A stretch of DNA of 64,000 bases from Streptomyces gossypii. Lineage in GTDB: Bacteria; Actinomycetota; Actinomycetes; Streptomycetales; Streptomycetaceae. The DNA lies in NCBI RefSeq assembly GCF_025165795.1, contig NZ_JAJAGO010000008.1:1-64000 (forward strand). Reading direction: 5' to 3'. This document shows, piece after piece, positions 1 through 8,852 of this stretch (position 1 is the first letter of the stretch; every line of letters starts with the position of its first letter). The notes beneath the pieces were generated by a model that was not told the origin of the DNA, ran no database searches, and saw only the letters and a list, made by a program, of their open reading frames with translations. Both the position numbers and the translations under genes were made by a program.

Positions 1-237
1 GCCCTGGGCAAATGCCTCGACATCAGCGGCGGCGGCACCGCCGACGGCACCCGCGTCCAACTGTGGACCTGCAACGACACCGGCGCCCAGAAATGGCAGC
101 CCCAACCCGACGGAACCCTCCGCAACCCCCAGTCGGGCAAATGCCTCGACGCCGAAGGCGCCACCTGGAACGACGGCACCCGCACCCACCTGTGGACCTG
201 CCACACCGGACCCAACCAGCAATGGAACCTGCCCTGA
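1..237 (+). CDS. Ricin-type beta-trefoil lectin domain protein, C-terminal end (partial)
   Basis: The reading frame is open from the first base and ends at a TGA at 235-237, so only the last 78 residues are seen. They form the last part of a ricin-B type carbohydrate-binding trefoil: two QxW-type repeats are visible (VQLWTCNDTGAQKW and HLWTCHTGPNQQW) with the GKCLD motif that opens each subdomain. Such domains anchor secreted enzymes to polysaccharides. The segment matches the tail of the next gene at all but 2 of 237 bases. The next gene starts 22 bp downstream on the same strand, so the two are probably co-transcribed. The catalytic part lies outside the window and cannot be named, although the shared tail makes a paralogue of the neighbour likely. 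Confidence 0.85.
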   Translation, partial: ALGKCLDISGGGTADGTRVQLWTCNDTGAQKWQPQPDGTLRNPQSGKCLDAEGATWNDGTRTHLWTCHTGPNQQWNLP

Positions 238-259
238 GCAGGGAGGAGGCGTCACCGAT

Positions 260-2044
260 ATGCGGATCACTCCGACCCGAACCGCCTGCTGGCTCGCCGG
301 CGCGATGCTGTGTCTGGCCGCACTGCCCTCCAGCGCGCTGGCCGGACCAGCAGACTCGCTGACCGAACCAGCCGCCGCGTCCGCCCGGTCGGCGGAATCC
401 CCGGCAGCCGAAGCCGCCGCCGACGACCCGGCGTACCAGGTCCTCGTGTTCTCGAAGACCGCGGGCTTCCGCCACTCGTCCATCGAGGAGGGAATCGCCG
501 CGCTGAACGACCTGGGCAGCGCGAACAACTTCACCGTGGACGCGACGGAGGACGCCCAGGCCTTCACGGAGGCCAACCTCGCGAAGTACGAGGCCGTCGT
601 CTTCCTCTCCACCACAGGCGACATCCTGAACGCGAACCAGCAGACGGCGTTCGAGCGGTACATCCAGGGCGGCGGCGGCTATGTGGGCATCCACTCGGCC
701 GCCGACACCGAATACGACTGGCAGTTCTACGGCGGCCTCGCCGGAGCCCTGTTCCACTCGCATCCGCACAACCAGACGGCGACCGTCGACGTGGAGGACC
801 GGGCCCACGACGCCACCGCCCACCTCGGCGCCACCTGGCAGCGCTTCGACGAGTGGTACAACTACCGCACCAACCCGCGCACCAGCGCCCGCGTGCTGGC
901 GTCCCTGGACGAGTCCAGCTACTCGGGCGGGAACATGGGCGGCGACCACCCGATCGCCTGGTGCAAGAACTACGAGGGCGGCCGCGCCTTCTACACCGGG
1001 GGCGGCCACACCGAGGAGTCGTACACCGAACCGGACTTCCGCCGTCATCTCCTCGGCGGGATCCGGTGGTCCGCGGGGATGACGGAGGCCGACTGCCGGG
1101 CCGAGACCGGGTACACGTCGCTCTTCGACGGAACCGGCACCAGCGGCTGGGAGCAGGCGGGACCGGGCTCGTTCACCCTGGACGACGGGACGCTCACCTC
1201 GCAGGGCGGGCTGGGGATGCTGTGGCACTCCGCAAAGGAGCTCACCGGCGACTACTCCCTCAAGCTCGACTGGAAGATGGCGGGTGACGACAACTCGGGA
1301 ATCTTCGTCGGCTTCCCCGCTTCCGACGATCCATGGTCGGCCGTCGACAACGGCTACGAGATCCAGATCGACGCCACGGACAGCGACGACCGGACGACCG
1401 GGTCCGTCTACGGCTTCAAGTCGGCAGACCTCGCCGCCCGTGACGCCGCGCTCAACCCGCCCGGCGAGTGGAACACCTACGAGATCCGCGTCACGGGAGA
1501 GCGACTGGAACTGTTCCTCAACGGACGCAAGATCAACGACTTCACCAACACCGACCCCGCCCGCAGCCTGCAACAGGGCCACATCGGGATCCAGAACCAC
1601 GGCGACGGCGACGAGGTGTCCTTCCGCAACGTCCGCGTCAAGACCTCCGGTGATTCCGGGCCGGGAGCCGGTGAGGTGACCGGGGTCAACGACAAGTGTC
1701 TGGACGTCGACGGCGGCCAGAGCGCTGACGGCACCCAGATCCAGCTGTGGACGTGCAGCGGCTCAGACGCCCAGAAATGGACCGTGCCCGGCGACGGCAC
1801 CCTTCAGGCCCTGGGCAAATGCCTCGACATCAGCGGCGGCGGCACCGCCGACGGCACCCGCGTCCAACTGTGGACCTGCAACGACACCGGCGCCCAGAAA
1901 TGGCAGCCCCAACCCGACGGAACCCTCCGCAACCCCCAGTCGGGCAAATGCCTCGACGCCGAAGGCGCCACCTGGAACGACGGCACCCGCACCCACCTGT
2001 GGACCTGCCACACCGGACCCAACCAGAAGTGGAACCTGCCCTGA
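260..2044 (+). CDS. Secreted ThuA-like / DUF1080 (3-keto-disaccharide hydrolase family) / ricin lectin protein
   Basis: This 594-residue protein has a Sec signal peptide (about 1-28, ending SALA), a ThuA-like class I amidotransferase-fold domain (about 58-275, starting VLVFSKTAGFRHSS), a DUF1080 jelly-roll domain (about 290-463, with LFDGTGTSGW near its start and a GHIGIQNHG motif near its end) and a C-terminal ricin-type trefoil (about 472-594) with three QxW repeats. DUF1080 members include hydrolases of 3-keto-disaccharides, so the likely role is extracellular cleavage of an oxidised glycoside held by the lectin domain; the substrate is inferred. ThuA domains recur in a second secreted protein at 11.6-14.7 kb. 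The gene follows its upstream neighbour by 22 bp and is ended by a strong hairpin. Confidence 0.88.
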   Translation: MRITPTRTACWLAGAMLCLAALPSSALAGPADSLTEPAAASARSAESPAAEAAADDPAYQVLVFSKTAGFRHSSIEEGIAALNDLGSANNFTVDATEDAQAFTEANLAKYEAVVFLSTTGDILNANQQTAFERYIQGGGGYVGIHSAADTEYDWQFYGGLAGALFHSHPHNQTATVDVEDRAHDATAHLGATWQRFDEWYNYRTNPRTSARVLASLDESSYSGGNMGGDHPIAWCKNYEGGRAFYTGGGHTEESYTEPDFRRHLLGGIRWSAGMTEADCRAETGYTSLFDGTGTSGWEQAGPGSFTLDDGTLTSQGGLGMLWHSAKELTGDYSLKLDWKMAGDDNSGIFVGFPASDDPWSAVDNGYEIQIDATDSDDRTTGSVYGFKSADLAARDAALNPPGEWNTYEIRVTGERLELFLNGRKINDFTNTDPARSLQQGHIGIQNHGDGDEVSFRNVRVKTSGDSGPGAGEVTGVNDKCLDVDGGQSADGTQIQLWTCSGSDAQKWTVPGDGTLQALGKCLDISGGGTADGTRVQLWTCNDTGAQKWQPQPDGTLRNPQSGKCLDAEGATWNDGTRTHLWTCHTGPNQKWNLP

Positions 2045-2085
2045 ACCTGGACAGGGAGACCTGAGAACTGAGACCTGAGCGGAAC

Positions 2086-2113
2086 CTCGGGGGCACCCGC
2101 CGGTGCCCCCGAG
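2086..2113. terminator. Bidirectional hairpin terminator
   Basis: A perfect 12-bp stem (CTCGGGGGCACC paired with GGTGCCCCCGAG) with a 4-base loop lies between two convergent genes, 41 bp after the ThuA/DUF1080 stop and 3 bp beyond the GH3 stop. There is no T-run, as is usual in Streptomyces. It can serve both strands. Confidence 0.8.
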
Positions 2114-2116
2114 TTC

Positions 2117-4501
2117 TCATGTGGCGGCGGGCTTCCGGCCGGTGACACCGGTCGCCTCGATGTCCACCGGGGTGGTCATCACCCGGGCGTCGTGGAGGGT
2201 ACGGGCCGCTCCGGTGATCTCGAATGCCGAGGAGAGCGGCAGCTCCTCACTGGAGTGCCCGACGGCCAGCGTGAACGCACCGGGTTCCACCACGCGTTGG
2301 TGGTCGCGTCCGGTGAAGGAGGTCCGGTCCGCGTGGAGCCGGAACCGCACCCGGCACGCCGCCCCGGCGGCCAGCGAGACCCGCGCGTAGCCGACGAGTT
2401 CGCGCACCGGGCGGGTCACCTGCGCGACGTGGTCGGTGAGATAGAGCTGCACCACGTCCGCACCCTCGCGGTCACCGGTGTTGCGTACGTCGAGCGTGGC
2501 GGTGAGCTCGCCGTCGGCCGGGATCGTCGTCGCACTCAGCCGCAGGTGTTCGTAGGCGAACCGGGTGTACGAGCCGCCGTGTCCGAAGGGGTAGCGGGGT
2601 GAGGGGTCGAGGTTCGAGACGCCCTCGCTGTACCGGCCCAGCGATGTGGCGAGGTAGGTGCCCGGCTGGCCGCCGCGGTGGCCCGGGACGCCGACCGGCA
2701 GATGCCCGCTGGGGTTGATCCGTCCGGCCAGGACCCCGGCGATCGCGGCGCCGCCCTCCTCGCCGGGAAGGAACGCCTGCACCACGGCGGCGCAGCGGTC
2801 GGCGACGTCGCCCAGTGCGTAGGGCCGCCCGGAGACCACGGTGAGGACCACGGGCGTCCCCGAGGCGAGCACGGCCTCGACGAGCCGCTCCTGCTCGCCG
2901 GGCAGGGACAGGTCGGCGGCGTCGCAGCCCTCGCCCGAGGTGCCGCGGCCGAACAGGCTCGCCAGGTCTCCGACGGCGACCACGCACACCTCCGCCCGCC
3001 GGGCCGCCTCCACGGCCGCGGGGATTCCCGAGGTGTCGGGCGCGAGCACCGGCACGCCGGGGGCGTATTCGACGTGCGCGGCGGGCAGTTCGGCGCGGAG
3101 TGCGGTGAAGAGCGAGTCCACCTGAACGCCGGTGCCGTGGTCCTCGTACCGGGAGAGGACGTGATTGGGGAAGGAGTAGCAGCCGAGGAAGGTACGGGGA
3201 TCGTCGCCGCACGGACCCACGACGGCGATCCGGGAGACGTCGGCGGCCAGGGGCAGCCCGCCGCCGTTGTCGAGCAGGATCACGGAGCGCTCGGCGAGCT
3301 CGCGGGCGAGCGCGCGGTTACCGGGCGGGTCGAGATCCAGACCGGTGCCCGCGCCGTCGCCCGCGCCGTCGTCCGTCTCGGTGGGGGCCGCCTGCCACGA
3401 CGGGTCCAGCAGGCCGAGTTCGGCCTTCTGCCGCAGCACGCGGCGGACCGAGCGGTCCACCAGTTCCTCCGGGACCTCCCCCGCGGCCACCAGGTCGCGC
3501 AGTTGCACGTAGGCGTCGGCCGCCGGCAGCTCGATGTCGATGCCGGAATGCAGGGCGAGCGCTCCGGAGGCGGCGCGGGAGGGAGTCACCCGGTGGGTCA
3601 GGTCGAGGAAGGGGATAGCCCAGTAGTCGGAGACGACGGTGCCGGTGAACCCCCACTGGTCACGCAGGACGGCGGTCAGCAGCTCCTGGTGCGCGGCTGC
3701 GGGAAGGCCGTCGACGTCGGAGTAGGAGTTCATCACCGAGCGGGCACCGCCCCCGCGCACGGCCATCTCGAAGGGCGGCAGCAGGACGTCGGCGAGCTCT
3801 CGCCAACCGACCGACACGGGCGCGTGGTTGCGCCCGGCGCGGGAGGCGGAGTAGCCCGCGAAGTGCTTGAGGGTGGCGACGATGCCGTTCTCCTCCAGCC
3901 CCCGCACATAGGCGGTGCCGAGTGTGGCGACCAGATAGGGGTCCTCGCCCATCGTCTCCTCGACCCGGCCCCAGCGGTAGTCGCGGACGACGTCGAGCAC
4001 CGGGGAGAGCCCCTGGTGCACGCCGACGGACCGCATGTCGCGTGCGATGGCGGAGGCCATCCGGTGCACGAGGTCCGGCGAGAAGGTGGCGGCCCAGGCG
4101 ATCGCCGCCGGGTAGACGGTGGCGCCGAGTGTGGTGAAGCCGGTGAGGCACTCCTCATGCGCGAGGGCGGGTATGCCGAGCCGGGTGTTCTGCGTCAGGT
4201 GCCGCTGCCGGGCGCGTAGTCGGGCGGCGCCGGCGGCGGGCGGGACCGGCTCGCTGCCGAACACGCGGGTGAGGTGCCCCAGACCGTGGGCAGCCGCCTC
4301 CGTGAAGGAGCGGCGCCCGGCCTGGAAGGCTTGTTCCATGGGCGCCACGTCACCGCCGCCCGCCTCGGGCTCGTGTTCCGGCAGGGGCCAGTGGCTGCCC
4401 AGCTGGGCGAGTTTCTCCTCCAGGTCCATGGCGGCGAGGAGGGCCTCGACGCGCTTGTCGAGGGGCAGCGACAGGTCACGCCACGGGGCGGACTCGGGCA
4501 T
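2117..4501 (-). CDS. Glycoside hydrolase family 3 beta-glycosidase
   Basis: This 794-residue protein has the GH3 N-terminal TIM barrel (about 60-330), the alpha/beta sandwich domain (about 370-600) and a C-terminal fibronectin type III-like domain (about 650-760). The catalytic nucleophile is probably Asp292 in the GTVVSDYW motif, and the KHF(A)GY substrate-binding motif is present. No signal peptide is seen, so it should act in the cytoplasm on oligosaccharides brought in by the ABC system upstream (gap 47 bp, same strand). The ATG at 4501 is preceded by AAGGAG; an open frame continues upstream but is antisense-like and lacks homology. The order binding protein-permease-permease-GH3 with a divergent LacI gene matches bxlEFGA/bxlR xylobiose loci and ceb loci, so xylosides or beta-glucosides are the likely substrates. 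Confidence 0.93.
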   Translation of the reverse strand: MPESAPWRDLSLPLDKRVEALLAAMDLEEKLAQLGSHWPLPEHEPEAGGGDVAPMEQAFQAGRRSFTEAAAHGLGHLTRVFGSEPVPPAAGAARLRARQRHLTQNTRLGIPALAHEECLTGFTTLGATVYPAAIAWAATFSPDLVHRMASAIARDMRSVGVHQGLSPVLDVVRDYRWGRVEETMGEDPYLVATLGTAYVRGLEENGIVATLKHFAGYSASRAGRNHAPVSVGWRELADVLLPPFEMAVRGGGARSVMNSYSDVDGLPAAAHQELLTAVLRDQWGFTGTVVSDYWAIPFLDLTHRVTPSRAASGALALHSGIDIELPAADAYVQLRDLVAAGEVPEELVDRSVRRVLRQKAELGLLDPSWQAAPTETDDGAGDGAGTGLDLDPPGNRALARELAERSVILLDNGGGLPLAADVSRIAVVGPCGDDPRTFLGCYSFPNHVLSRYEDHGTGVQVDSLFTALRAELPAAHVEYAPGVPVLAPDTSGIPAAVEAARRAEVCVVAVGDLASLFGRGTSGEGCDAADLSLPGEQERLVEAVLASGTPVVLTVVSGRPYALGDVADRCAAVVQAFLPGEEGGAAIAGVLAGRINPSGHLPVGVPGHRGGQPGTYLATSLGRYSEGVSNLDPSPRYPFGHGGSYTRFAYEHLRLSATTIPADGELTATLDVRNTGDREGADVVQLYLTDHVAQVTRPVRELVGYARVSLAAGAACRVRFRLHADRTSFTGRDHQRVVEPGAFTLAVGHSSEELPLSSAFEITGAARTLHDARVMTTPVDIEATGVTGRKPAAT

Positions 4502-4548
4502 GTGCGGGGCTCCTTCGCAGGGGTCGTTCGTGGCAGGGGTGTGCGGGT

Positions 4549-5397
4549 TCACTTGCCGAAGCCCGCGGTCAGACCGGAGACGAGGTGCCGCCGGGCCACG
4601 GCGTACGCGGCGAGCACCGGGATCACGGAGAGGACGACCGCGGCCAGCACGGCGGGCACGTCGGCGGTGAACTCGCCCTCGAACGTCCACAGCGACAGCG
4701 GGAGTACGCGCGTCTCCTCGCTCTGGGTGAGGATCAGCGGGAACAGGAAGCCGTTCCACACCTGAAGCGCGTCGTAGACGGCTACGGCCACCAGCGCGGG
4801 ACGGCACAGGGGCAGGACCAGGCTGCCCAGCATGCGCCACTCCCCGGCACCGTCCAGCCGCATCGACTCGAAGAGTTCGCCCGGTACGTCCCGCAGGAAG
4901 TTCACGAGGATCAGCACAGTGATCGGGATGGCGAACGCGATGGACGGCAGGGCGATCGCCAGCAGGGTGTCGTAGAGACCGAGTTCGACGATGAGGTAGT
5001 AGACGGGAATGATCGCCGCCTGAATCGGTATGGCGATCCCCAGCAGCACCAGGCGGAGGAGGTTCCCGGCGAAGCGGGTCCGGCTGCGGACCACCACGTA
5101 GGCGGCCATCAGGGACACCGCGAGGGTGACCACGACCGATCCGGCCGTGACGAGCACGCTGTTGAGGAAGTAGCGGGCGAAGTCGTTCTCGAGCACCCGT
5201 CCGTAGGCGTCGAGCGTGGGGGCCGACGGCAGCGAGAGCGGGTTCTCGGTGAAGTAGTCCTCGCGGGGACGCAGGCTGGTGACCACGATGTAGTAGACCG
5301 GGAGCACGATGACCGCGAGCCACAGCCATCCGGCGAGGCCGCCGGGGACGTTGCGGCCGCCGAGCGGGTTGCGGGAGCGCTTGGTGGCTGAGGTCAT
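4549..5397 (-). CDS. Carbohydrate ABC transporter permease (MalG type)
   Basis: This 282-residue membrane protein has six predicted helices, the first at about 20-40 (LWLAVIVLPVYYIVV), and the inner-membrane EAA loop with signature around ESMRLDGAGEWRML. It is the second of two permeases of a CUT1-type sugar importer. Its ATG overlaps the stop of the upstream permease (ATGA) and is preceded by GGAGGGGG inside that gene, indicating translational coupling. The size agrees with MalG-family permeases (270-300). The ATPase is not encoded here; Streptomyces CUT1 systems usually share the MsiK ATPase from another locus. Confidence 0.94.
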   Translation of the reverse strand: MTSATKRSRNPLGGRNVPGGLAGWLWLAVIVLPVYYIVVTSLRPREDYFTENPLSLPSAPTLDAYGRVLENDFARYFLNSVLVTAGSVVVTLAVSLMAAYVVVRSRTRFAGNLLRLVLLGIAIPIQAAIIPVYYLIVELGLYDTLLAIALPSIAFAIPITVLILVNFLRDVPGELFESMRLDGAGEWRMLGSLVLPLCRPALVAVAVYDALQVWNGFLFPLILTQSEETRVLPLSLWTFEGEFTADVPAVLAAVVLSVIPVLAAYAVARRHLVSGLTAGFGK

Positions 5398-6341
5398 GCC
5401 CCCTCCGTCTGGCTCTCCATCCGGCTCGCGCCGGAGAGCCGGTTGAGTCCGAGTGCCGCGGTGAGGCCGACGGCCGCGAGGACGATGGCGATGACGCTCG
5501 CCTTGCCCATGTCGTGGGACCGGAAGCCGGTCAGATACATGTCCAGCGGCAGCACACGGGTGGCGTCCGCCGGCCCGCCGCCGGTGAGCACGAAGATGAG
5601 GTCGAAGTAGGTGAGCGAACCGACGATCAGCAGCGTCGAGGAGGTGACCATCGTGTACTTCAGCTGCGGCAGGGTGATGCGCCGGAACTGGACCCACGTC
5701 CCGGCCCCGTCGATCCGGGCCGCCTCGTACAGGGACTGTGGGATCTGCCGCACCCCGGCCTGGTAGAGGAGCGAGTGGAACGGGATGAACGACCAGCCGA
5801 TCACGAAGACGACGCAGTAGAGCGCCAGATCGGGGTCCCCCAGCCAGTCCTGGGCGAGGGCCGGGACGCCCAGAGCCGTCCCGGCGCCGAAGTTCGGGTC
5901 GACGAGCGCCTGGAAGGAGAGGGCGACACCGGCCGAGCTGAACAGCAGCGGCAGGAAGTACAGCACCGACAGCAGGGCCCGGTACCGCTGCCGCCCGGCC
6001 ATGAACACGCCCAGCAGCAGGCTGACCGGCGCCTGGAAGAGGAAGCAGAAGAGTGTGAGTTTGACGGTGAGCCACACCGCGTCCCGCGTCACCGGGTCCG
6101 TGACCGCCGCGCGCCAGTTGTCCAGCCCCGTCCAGCTCGGGGTCCCCAGGCCGTCCCAGGAAGTGAACGACAGGGCGACGACGCCGAGCAGCGGCAGCCC
6201 GGCGAAGAGGCCGAAGAGGATCAGCGCGGGCGCGGCCATCCACGGGCTGGGCCCGGCGCGGCTCGCCCCGGCTCCCGTCGGCGCCCCTGCCCCTGCCCCC
6301 GCCCCTGCCCGTGCCCGTGACGCGGGTCGCGGGTGTTTCAC
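5394..6341 (-). CDS. Carbohydrate ABC transporter permease (MalF type)
   Basis: This 315-residue permease starts at a GTG (6341) that overlaps the stop of the binding-protein gene (GTGA). Before the first helix (about 35-55) there is an unusual Ala/Gly/Arg run (RARAGAGAGAGAPTGAG) caused by a short GC repeat. The EAA-type loop is recognisable at EAARIDGAGTWVQF. It pairs with the following permease to form the channel of the sugar importer. No separate promoter is visible, so it depends on the operon promoter upstream of 7639. Confidence 0.92.
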   Translation of the reverse strand: MKHPRPASRARAGAGAGAGAPTGAGASRAGPSPWMAAPALILFGLFAGLPLLGVVALSFTSWDGLGTPSWTGLDNWRAAVTDPVTRDAVWLTVKLTLFCFLFQAPVSLLLGVFMAGRQRYRALLSVLYFLPLLFSSAGVALSFQALVDPNFGAGTALGVPALAQDWLGDPDLALYCVVFVIGWSFIPFHSLLYQAGVRQIPQSLYEAARIDGAGTWVQFRRITLPQLKYTMVTSSTLLIVGSLTYFDLIFVLTGGGPADATRVLPLDMYLTGFRSHDMGKASVIAIVLAAVGLTAALGLNRLSGASRMESQTEGA

Positions 6342-7639
6342 AGCGTCGCGTCCATGGCCTTGGTGAACTGCTTCGGGGTGGACTTCCCGAGGAACAGCTT
6401 GCTGAGGTTGGTCAGCAGCTCCTGTGCCTGGCCGGGCGGCAGCGCCTGGTCCCACGACAGCTGGAAGTGCTCGGCGTCGCGGACCATGTCGTAGACGAAA
6501 CCGAGGTAGTCGGCGTCGTCGGCCTCGGATATCTTCTCCTCCAGCCCTTCGACCGGCGGCACGGTCCCGGTGTCGAGCAGGGCGTCGATGTGCTCTTCGC
6601 TGAAGACCTCCTCGTTCAGGTAGCCGACGGCGGCCTCCCGGGCCTTCTTCGGGGCGTCGGCGGAGACGGACCAGAAGTTCGTCGGGTTGCCGACGATGTT
6701 CGACGGGTCGCCGGTGCCGCCCTCGAGCGTCGGGAAGGCCGTGTGGCCGAGCTTGCCGTCGGAGACGAAGTCCGGGGCGTCGCTGCGGAACGTCGGGTAC
6801 ACCCAGCTGCCCTGCAGCAGCATCGCCGCCCGGCCGGTGTGCACCAGCGCGACGTCGGCGCCCGCGTCGGCGTTGACCGAGGCGAAGCCCTCCCCGAAGG
6901 CCCCGGCGTCGACGAGTTCCTTGATGCGGGTGGCAGCCTCGGTGATGGCCGGCTGGGACCAGGCACCGGGCTTGCCGTCCAGCACGCGCTGGAACGCCTC
7001 CGGCCCGCCGATCCGGTCCGTCAGGTACTGGATCCACATCAGCTCCGGCCACACGCTCTGCCCGGCCAGGGCGACCGGGGTGACGCCGTCGCCCTTCAGC
7101 TTCTCGACGGCGGCCATCAGCTCTTCCCAGGTGGCGGGAGGTTCGACGCCGGCGTCGTCCAGCAGCTTCCTGTTGTAGTAGAGCACCGAGGGCTGGCTCT
7201 GGGTGTTCGGCACGGCGTACGTCCTGCCGTCGACGGTCCCGTTCGCGGCGACGGAGGGCAGCACACGGTCCACGAGGTCCCGGGTGCCGTCGGTGATGTC
7301 GACGACGCTGTCGTTGCGTACGTAGTCGGCCAGCGTGCCGCCCGCCCACGAGTAGATGAGCGTCGGGGACTTCCCGGACCCGACGGCCGTGCGGATCTTC
7401 TCCTTGTACGCGTCGTTGGCGAACCACTCGGAGCTGATCTTCTGGTCCGGGTGGGCATTGTTCCAGGAGTCGAACGACGCTCGGAACGCGTCTTCGGAGC
7501 CCCCGGTCAGCGCCCAGGCGCTGGCGGCCCCGGCATCCGATCCCTCCCCCGGCTCCGAACCGCCGCAGGCGGTCATCACCGCGACCGACATGACGGCCGC
7601 CAGCGTCATGCCGCTCCGCCCACGCATTCTCAGTCTCAT
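6338..7639 (-). CDS. Sugar ABC transporter substrate-binding lipoprotein
   Basis: This 433-residue protein has an N-terminal lipoprotein signal with the lipobox ending at Cys25 (VMTACGG), followed by a family 1 extracellular solute-binding fold (SBP_bac_1). It captures an oligosaccharide at the outer face of the membrane for the two permeases encoded next. The ATG at 7639 has GGGAGGG at a 7-base spacing, so it is preferred over the internal ATG at 7609. It is the first gene of the operon running to 2117, and a LacI-type operator lies 20-32 bases upstream of the start. Confidence 0.94.
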   Translation of the reverse strand: MRLRMRGRSGMTLAAVMSVAVMTACGGSEPGEGSDAGAASAWALTGGSEDAFRASFDSWNNAHPDQKISSEWFANDAYKEKIRTAVGSGKSPTLIYSWAGGTLADYVRNDSVVDITDGTRDLVDRVLPSVAANGTVDGRTYAVPNTQSQPSVLYYNRKLLDDAGVEPPATWEELMAAVEKLKGDGVTPVALAGQSVWPELMWIQYLTDRIGGPEAFQRVLDGKPGAWSQPAITEAATRIKELVDAGAFGEGFASVNADAGADVALVHTGRAAMLLQGSWVYPTFRSDAPDFVSDGKLGHTAFPTLEGGTGDPSNIVGNPTNFWSVSADAPKKAREAAVGYLNEEVFSEEHIDALLDTGTVPPVEGLEEKISEADDADYLGFVYDMVRDAEHFQLSWDQALPPGQAQELLTNLSKLFLGKSTPKQFTKAMDATL

Positions 7640-7659
7640 CGTCGCACCCTCCCAGAAGA

Positions 7660-7672
7660 CGAAAAAGTTTCG
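7660..7672. promoter_or_regulatory. LacI-family operator upstream of the sugar ABC/GH3 operon
   Basis: CGAAAAAGTTTCG is a perfect 5-bp inverted repeat (CGAAA/TTTCG) with a 3-base spacer. It lies just upstream of the binding-protein start and recurs in opposite orientation at 7748. As far as I recall, BxlR of Streptomyces thermoviolaceus binds a CGAA/TTCG inverted repeat at its xylobiose operon, which supports this assignment. Confidence 0.75.
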
Positions 7673-7747
7673 CTCTGTTTCTCGATGTGTCCTGACGTGA
7701 TGGCACCGTAGGCAGCACCCAAAGCGGCGTCAACGGGAGGAACAGCC

Positions 7748-7760
7748 AGAAACTTTTTCG
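7748..7760. promoter_or_regulatory. Second LacI-family operator, at the regulator's own promoter
   Basis: AGAAACTTTTTCG is the reverse complement of the 7660 site with one mismatch. The two centres are 88 bp apart and each site lies 20-40 bases upstream of one divergent start, so one repressor could close both genes or loop the DNA between them. Confidence 0.7.
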
Positions 7761-7786
7761 CTATCCCCGCGTGTAGGGTGACGTGC

Positions 7787-8836
7787 ATGGAGCGAACGAA
7801 CGGCGCGCGGGCGACTCTGGACGCGGTCGCGACCGCGGCGGGCGTCTCGAAGGCGACGGTGTCCAAGGTCCTCAACGGGCGGCCCGGAGTCTCGGAGGAG
7901 ACCAGGGCGCGGGTGCGGGGGACGCTGCGGGCCGTCGGCTACACCCCGACGACCGGCCCCCGCGACCCCGCGCCGGCCGGCGCCGTACAACTCGTCTTCG
8001 ACGCGCTCGTCAACCCCTACTCCGTCTACGTCCTGGACGGGGTGCTGGCCGGGGCGCGCGACCTAGGCGTCGAGGTCGTCACCAGCGTGCTGCAACCCGG
8101 CGAGGACGCGCAGCCCGCCGAACTCGGCGTCGACGAGATCGAACGGCTCGGCGCCAAGGGCCGGGCCGGACTGGTCATCGTCACCTCCCAGCTCACCGCG
8201 CAGGAGATAGCCGCCTGCCGTCGGCTCGACATCGGCCTGGTCGCCGTCGATCCGGTCAACCCGCTGGACGAGAGCGTGGTCAGCGTGGGGGCGACGAACT
8301 GGGCCGGTGGCGTGCAGGCCACCGAGCACCTCCTGTCACTGGGCCACCGGCGGATCGCGTACGCAGGCGGCCCCCAGCGGTCCGTCCCGGCACGCGAACG
8401 CCTGCACGGATACCGGGAGGCGCTGGAGGCCGCCGGCCTCGACGCGGATCCGGCCCTGACGCTCCACGACGCCTTCCGCGCCGACGCGGGGGCGCGGATG
8501 GCCGCCACCCTGCTCGGCCGGGAGGACCCGCCCACCGCGATCTTCGCCGGGAGCGACGCCATCGCGATGGGCGTGCTCCAGGCCGCTCGGGCCCACGGCC
8601 TGGACCTTCCCGGAGACCTGAGCGTCGTCGGCTTCGACGACACCTACGGCGCGCTGTGGACCGACCCGCCCCTGACGACCGTGCACCAGCCGCTGCGCGA
8701 CATGGGCCGGGTCGCGGCCCGCACGGTGCTGCAACTCGCCCGCCGCGAACCTCCGGACTCCCACCACGTCCAGCTCGCCACCCGCCTGGTGATCCGGGAC
8801 TCCACCGCCCCGCCCCGCCCCCGCGCCACGACCTGA
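7787..8836 (+). CDS. LacI-family transcriptional repressor of the sugar operon
   Basis: This 349-residue regulator has the LacI helix-turn-helix (TLDAVATAAGVSKATVSKVL, about 9-30, with the hinge region ending near RAVGYTP) and a periplasmic-binding-protein-like effector domain (about 60-335). The ATG at 7787 is preceded by a GGGTG sequence; an in-frame GTG at 7778 lacks a ribosome site. It is divergent from the binding protein-permease-GH3 operon and surely its local repressor, with the paired operators at 7660 and 7748. The inducer is probably the disaccharide that the operon imports. Confidence 0.93.
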   Translation: MERTNGARATLDAVATAAGVSKATVSKVLNGRPGVSEETRARVRGTLRAVGYTPTTGPRDPAPAGAVQLVFDALVNPYSVYVLDGVLAGARDLGVEVVTSVLQPGEDAQPAELGVDEIERLGAKGRAGLVIVTSQLTAQEIAACRRLDIGLVAVDPVNPLDESVVSVGATNWAGGVQATEHLLSLGHRRIAYAGGPQRSVPARERLHGYREALEAAGLDADPALTLHDAFRADAGARMAATLLGREDPPTAIFAGSDAIAMGVLQAARAHGLDLPGDLSVVGFDDTYGALWTDPPLTTVHQPLRDMGRVAARTVLQLARREPPDSHHVQLATRLVIRDSTAPPRPRATT

Positions 8837-8852
8837 CGGCCCACCTCCAGCG

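Noticed and set aside
2678..4219. Long plus-strand open frame over the GH3 gene
   Set aside because: It is the antisense reading of a high-GC gene, with Gly/Arg/Val-rich composition and no family motif; the GH3 frame on the minus strand has clear catalytic motifs.
4502..5329. N-terminal extension of the GH3 protein through the permease region
   Set aside because: The extra frame is a shadow of the MalG-type permease; the ATG at 4501 has its own AAGGAG site and family-typical start.
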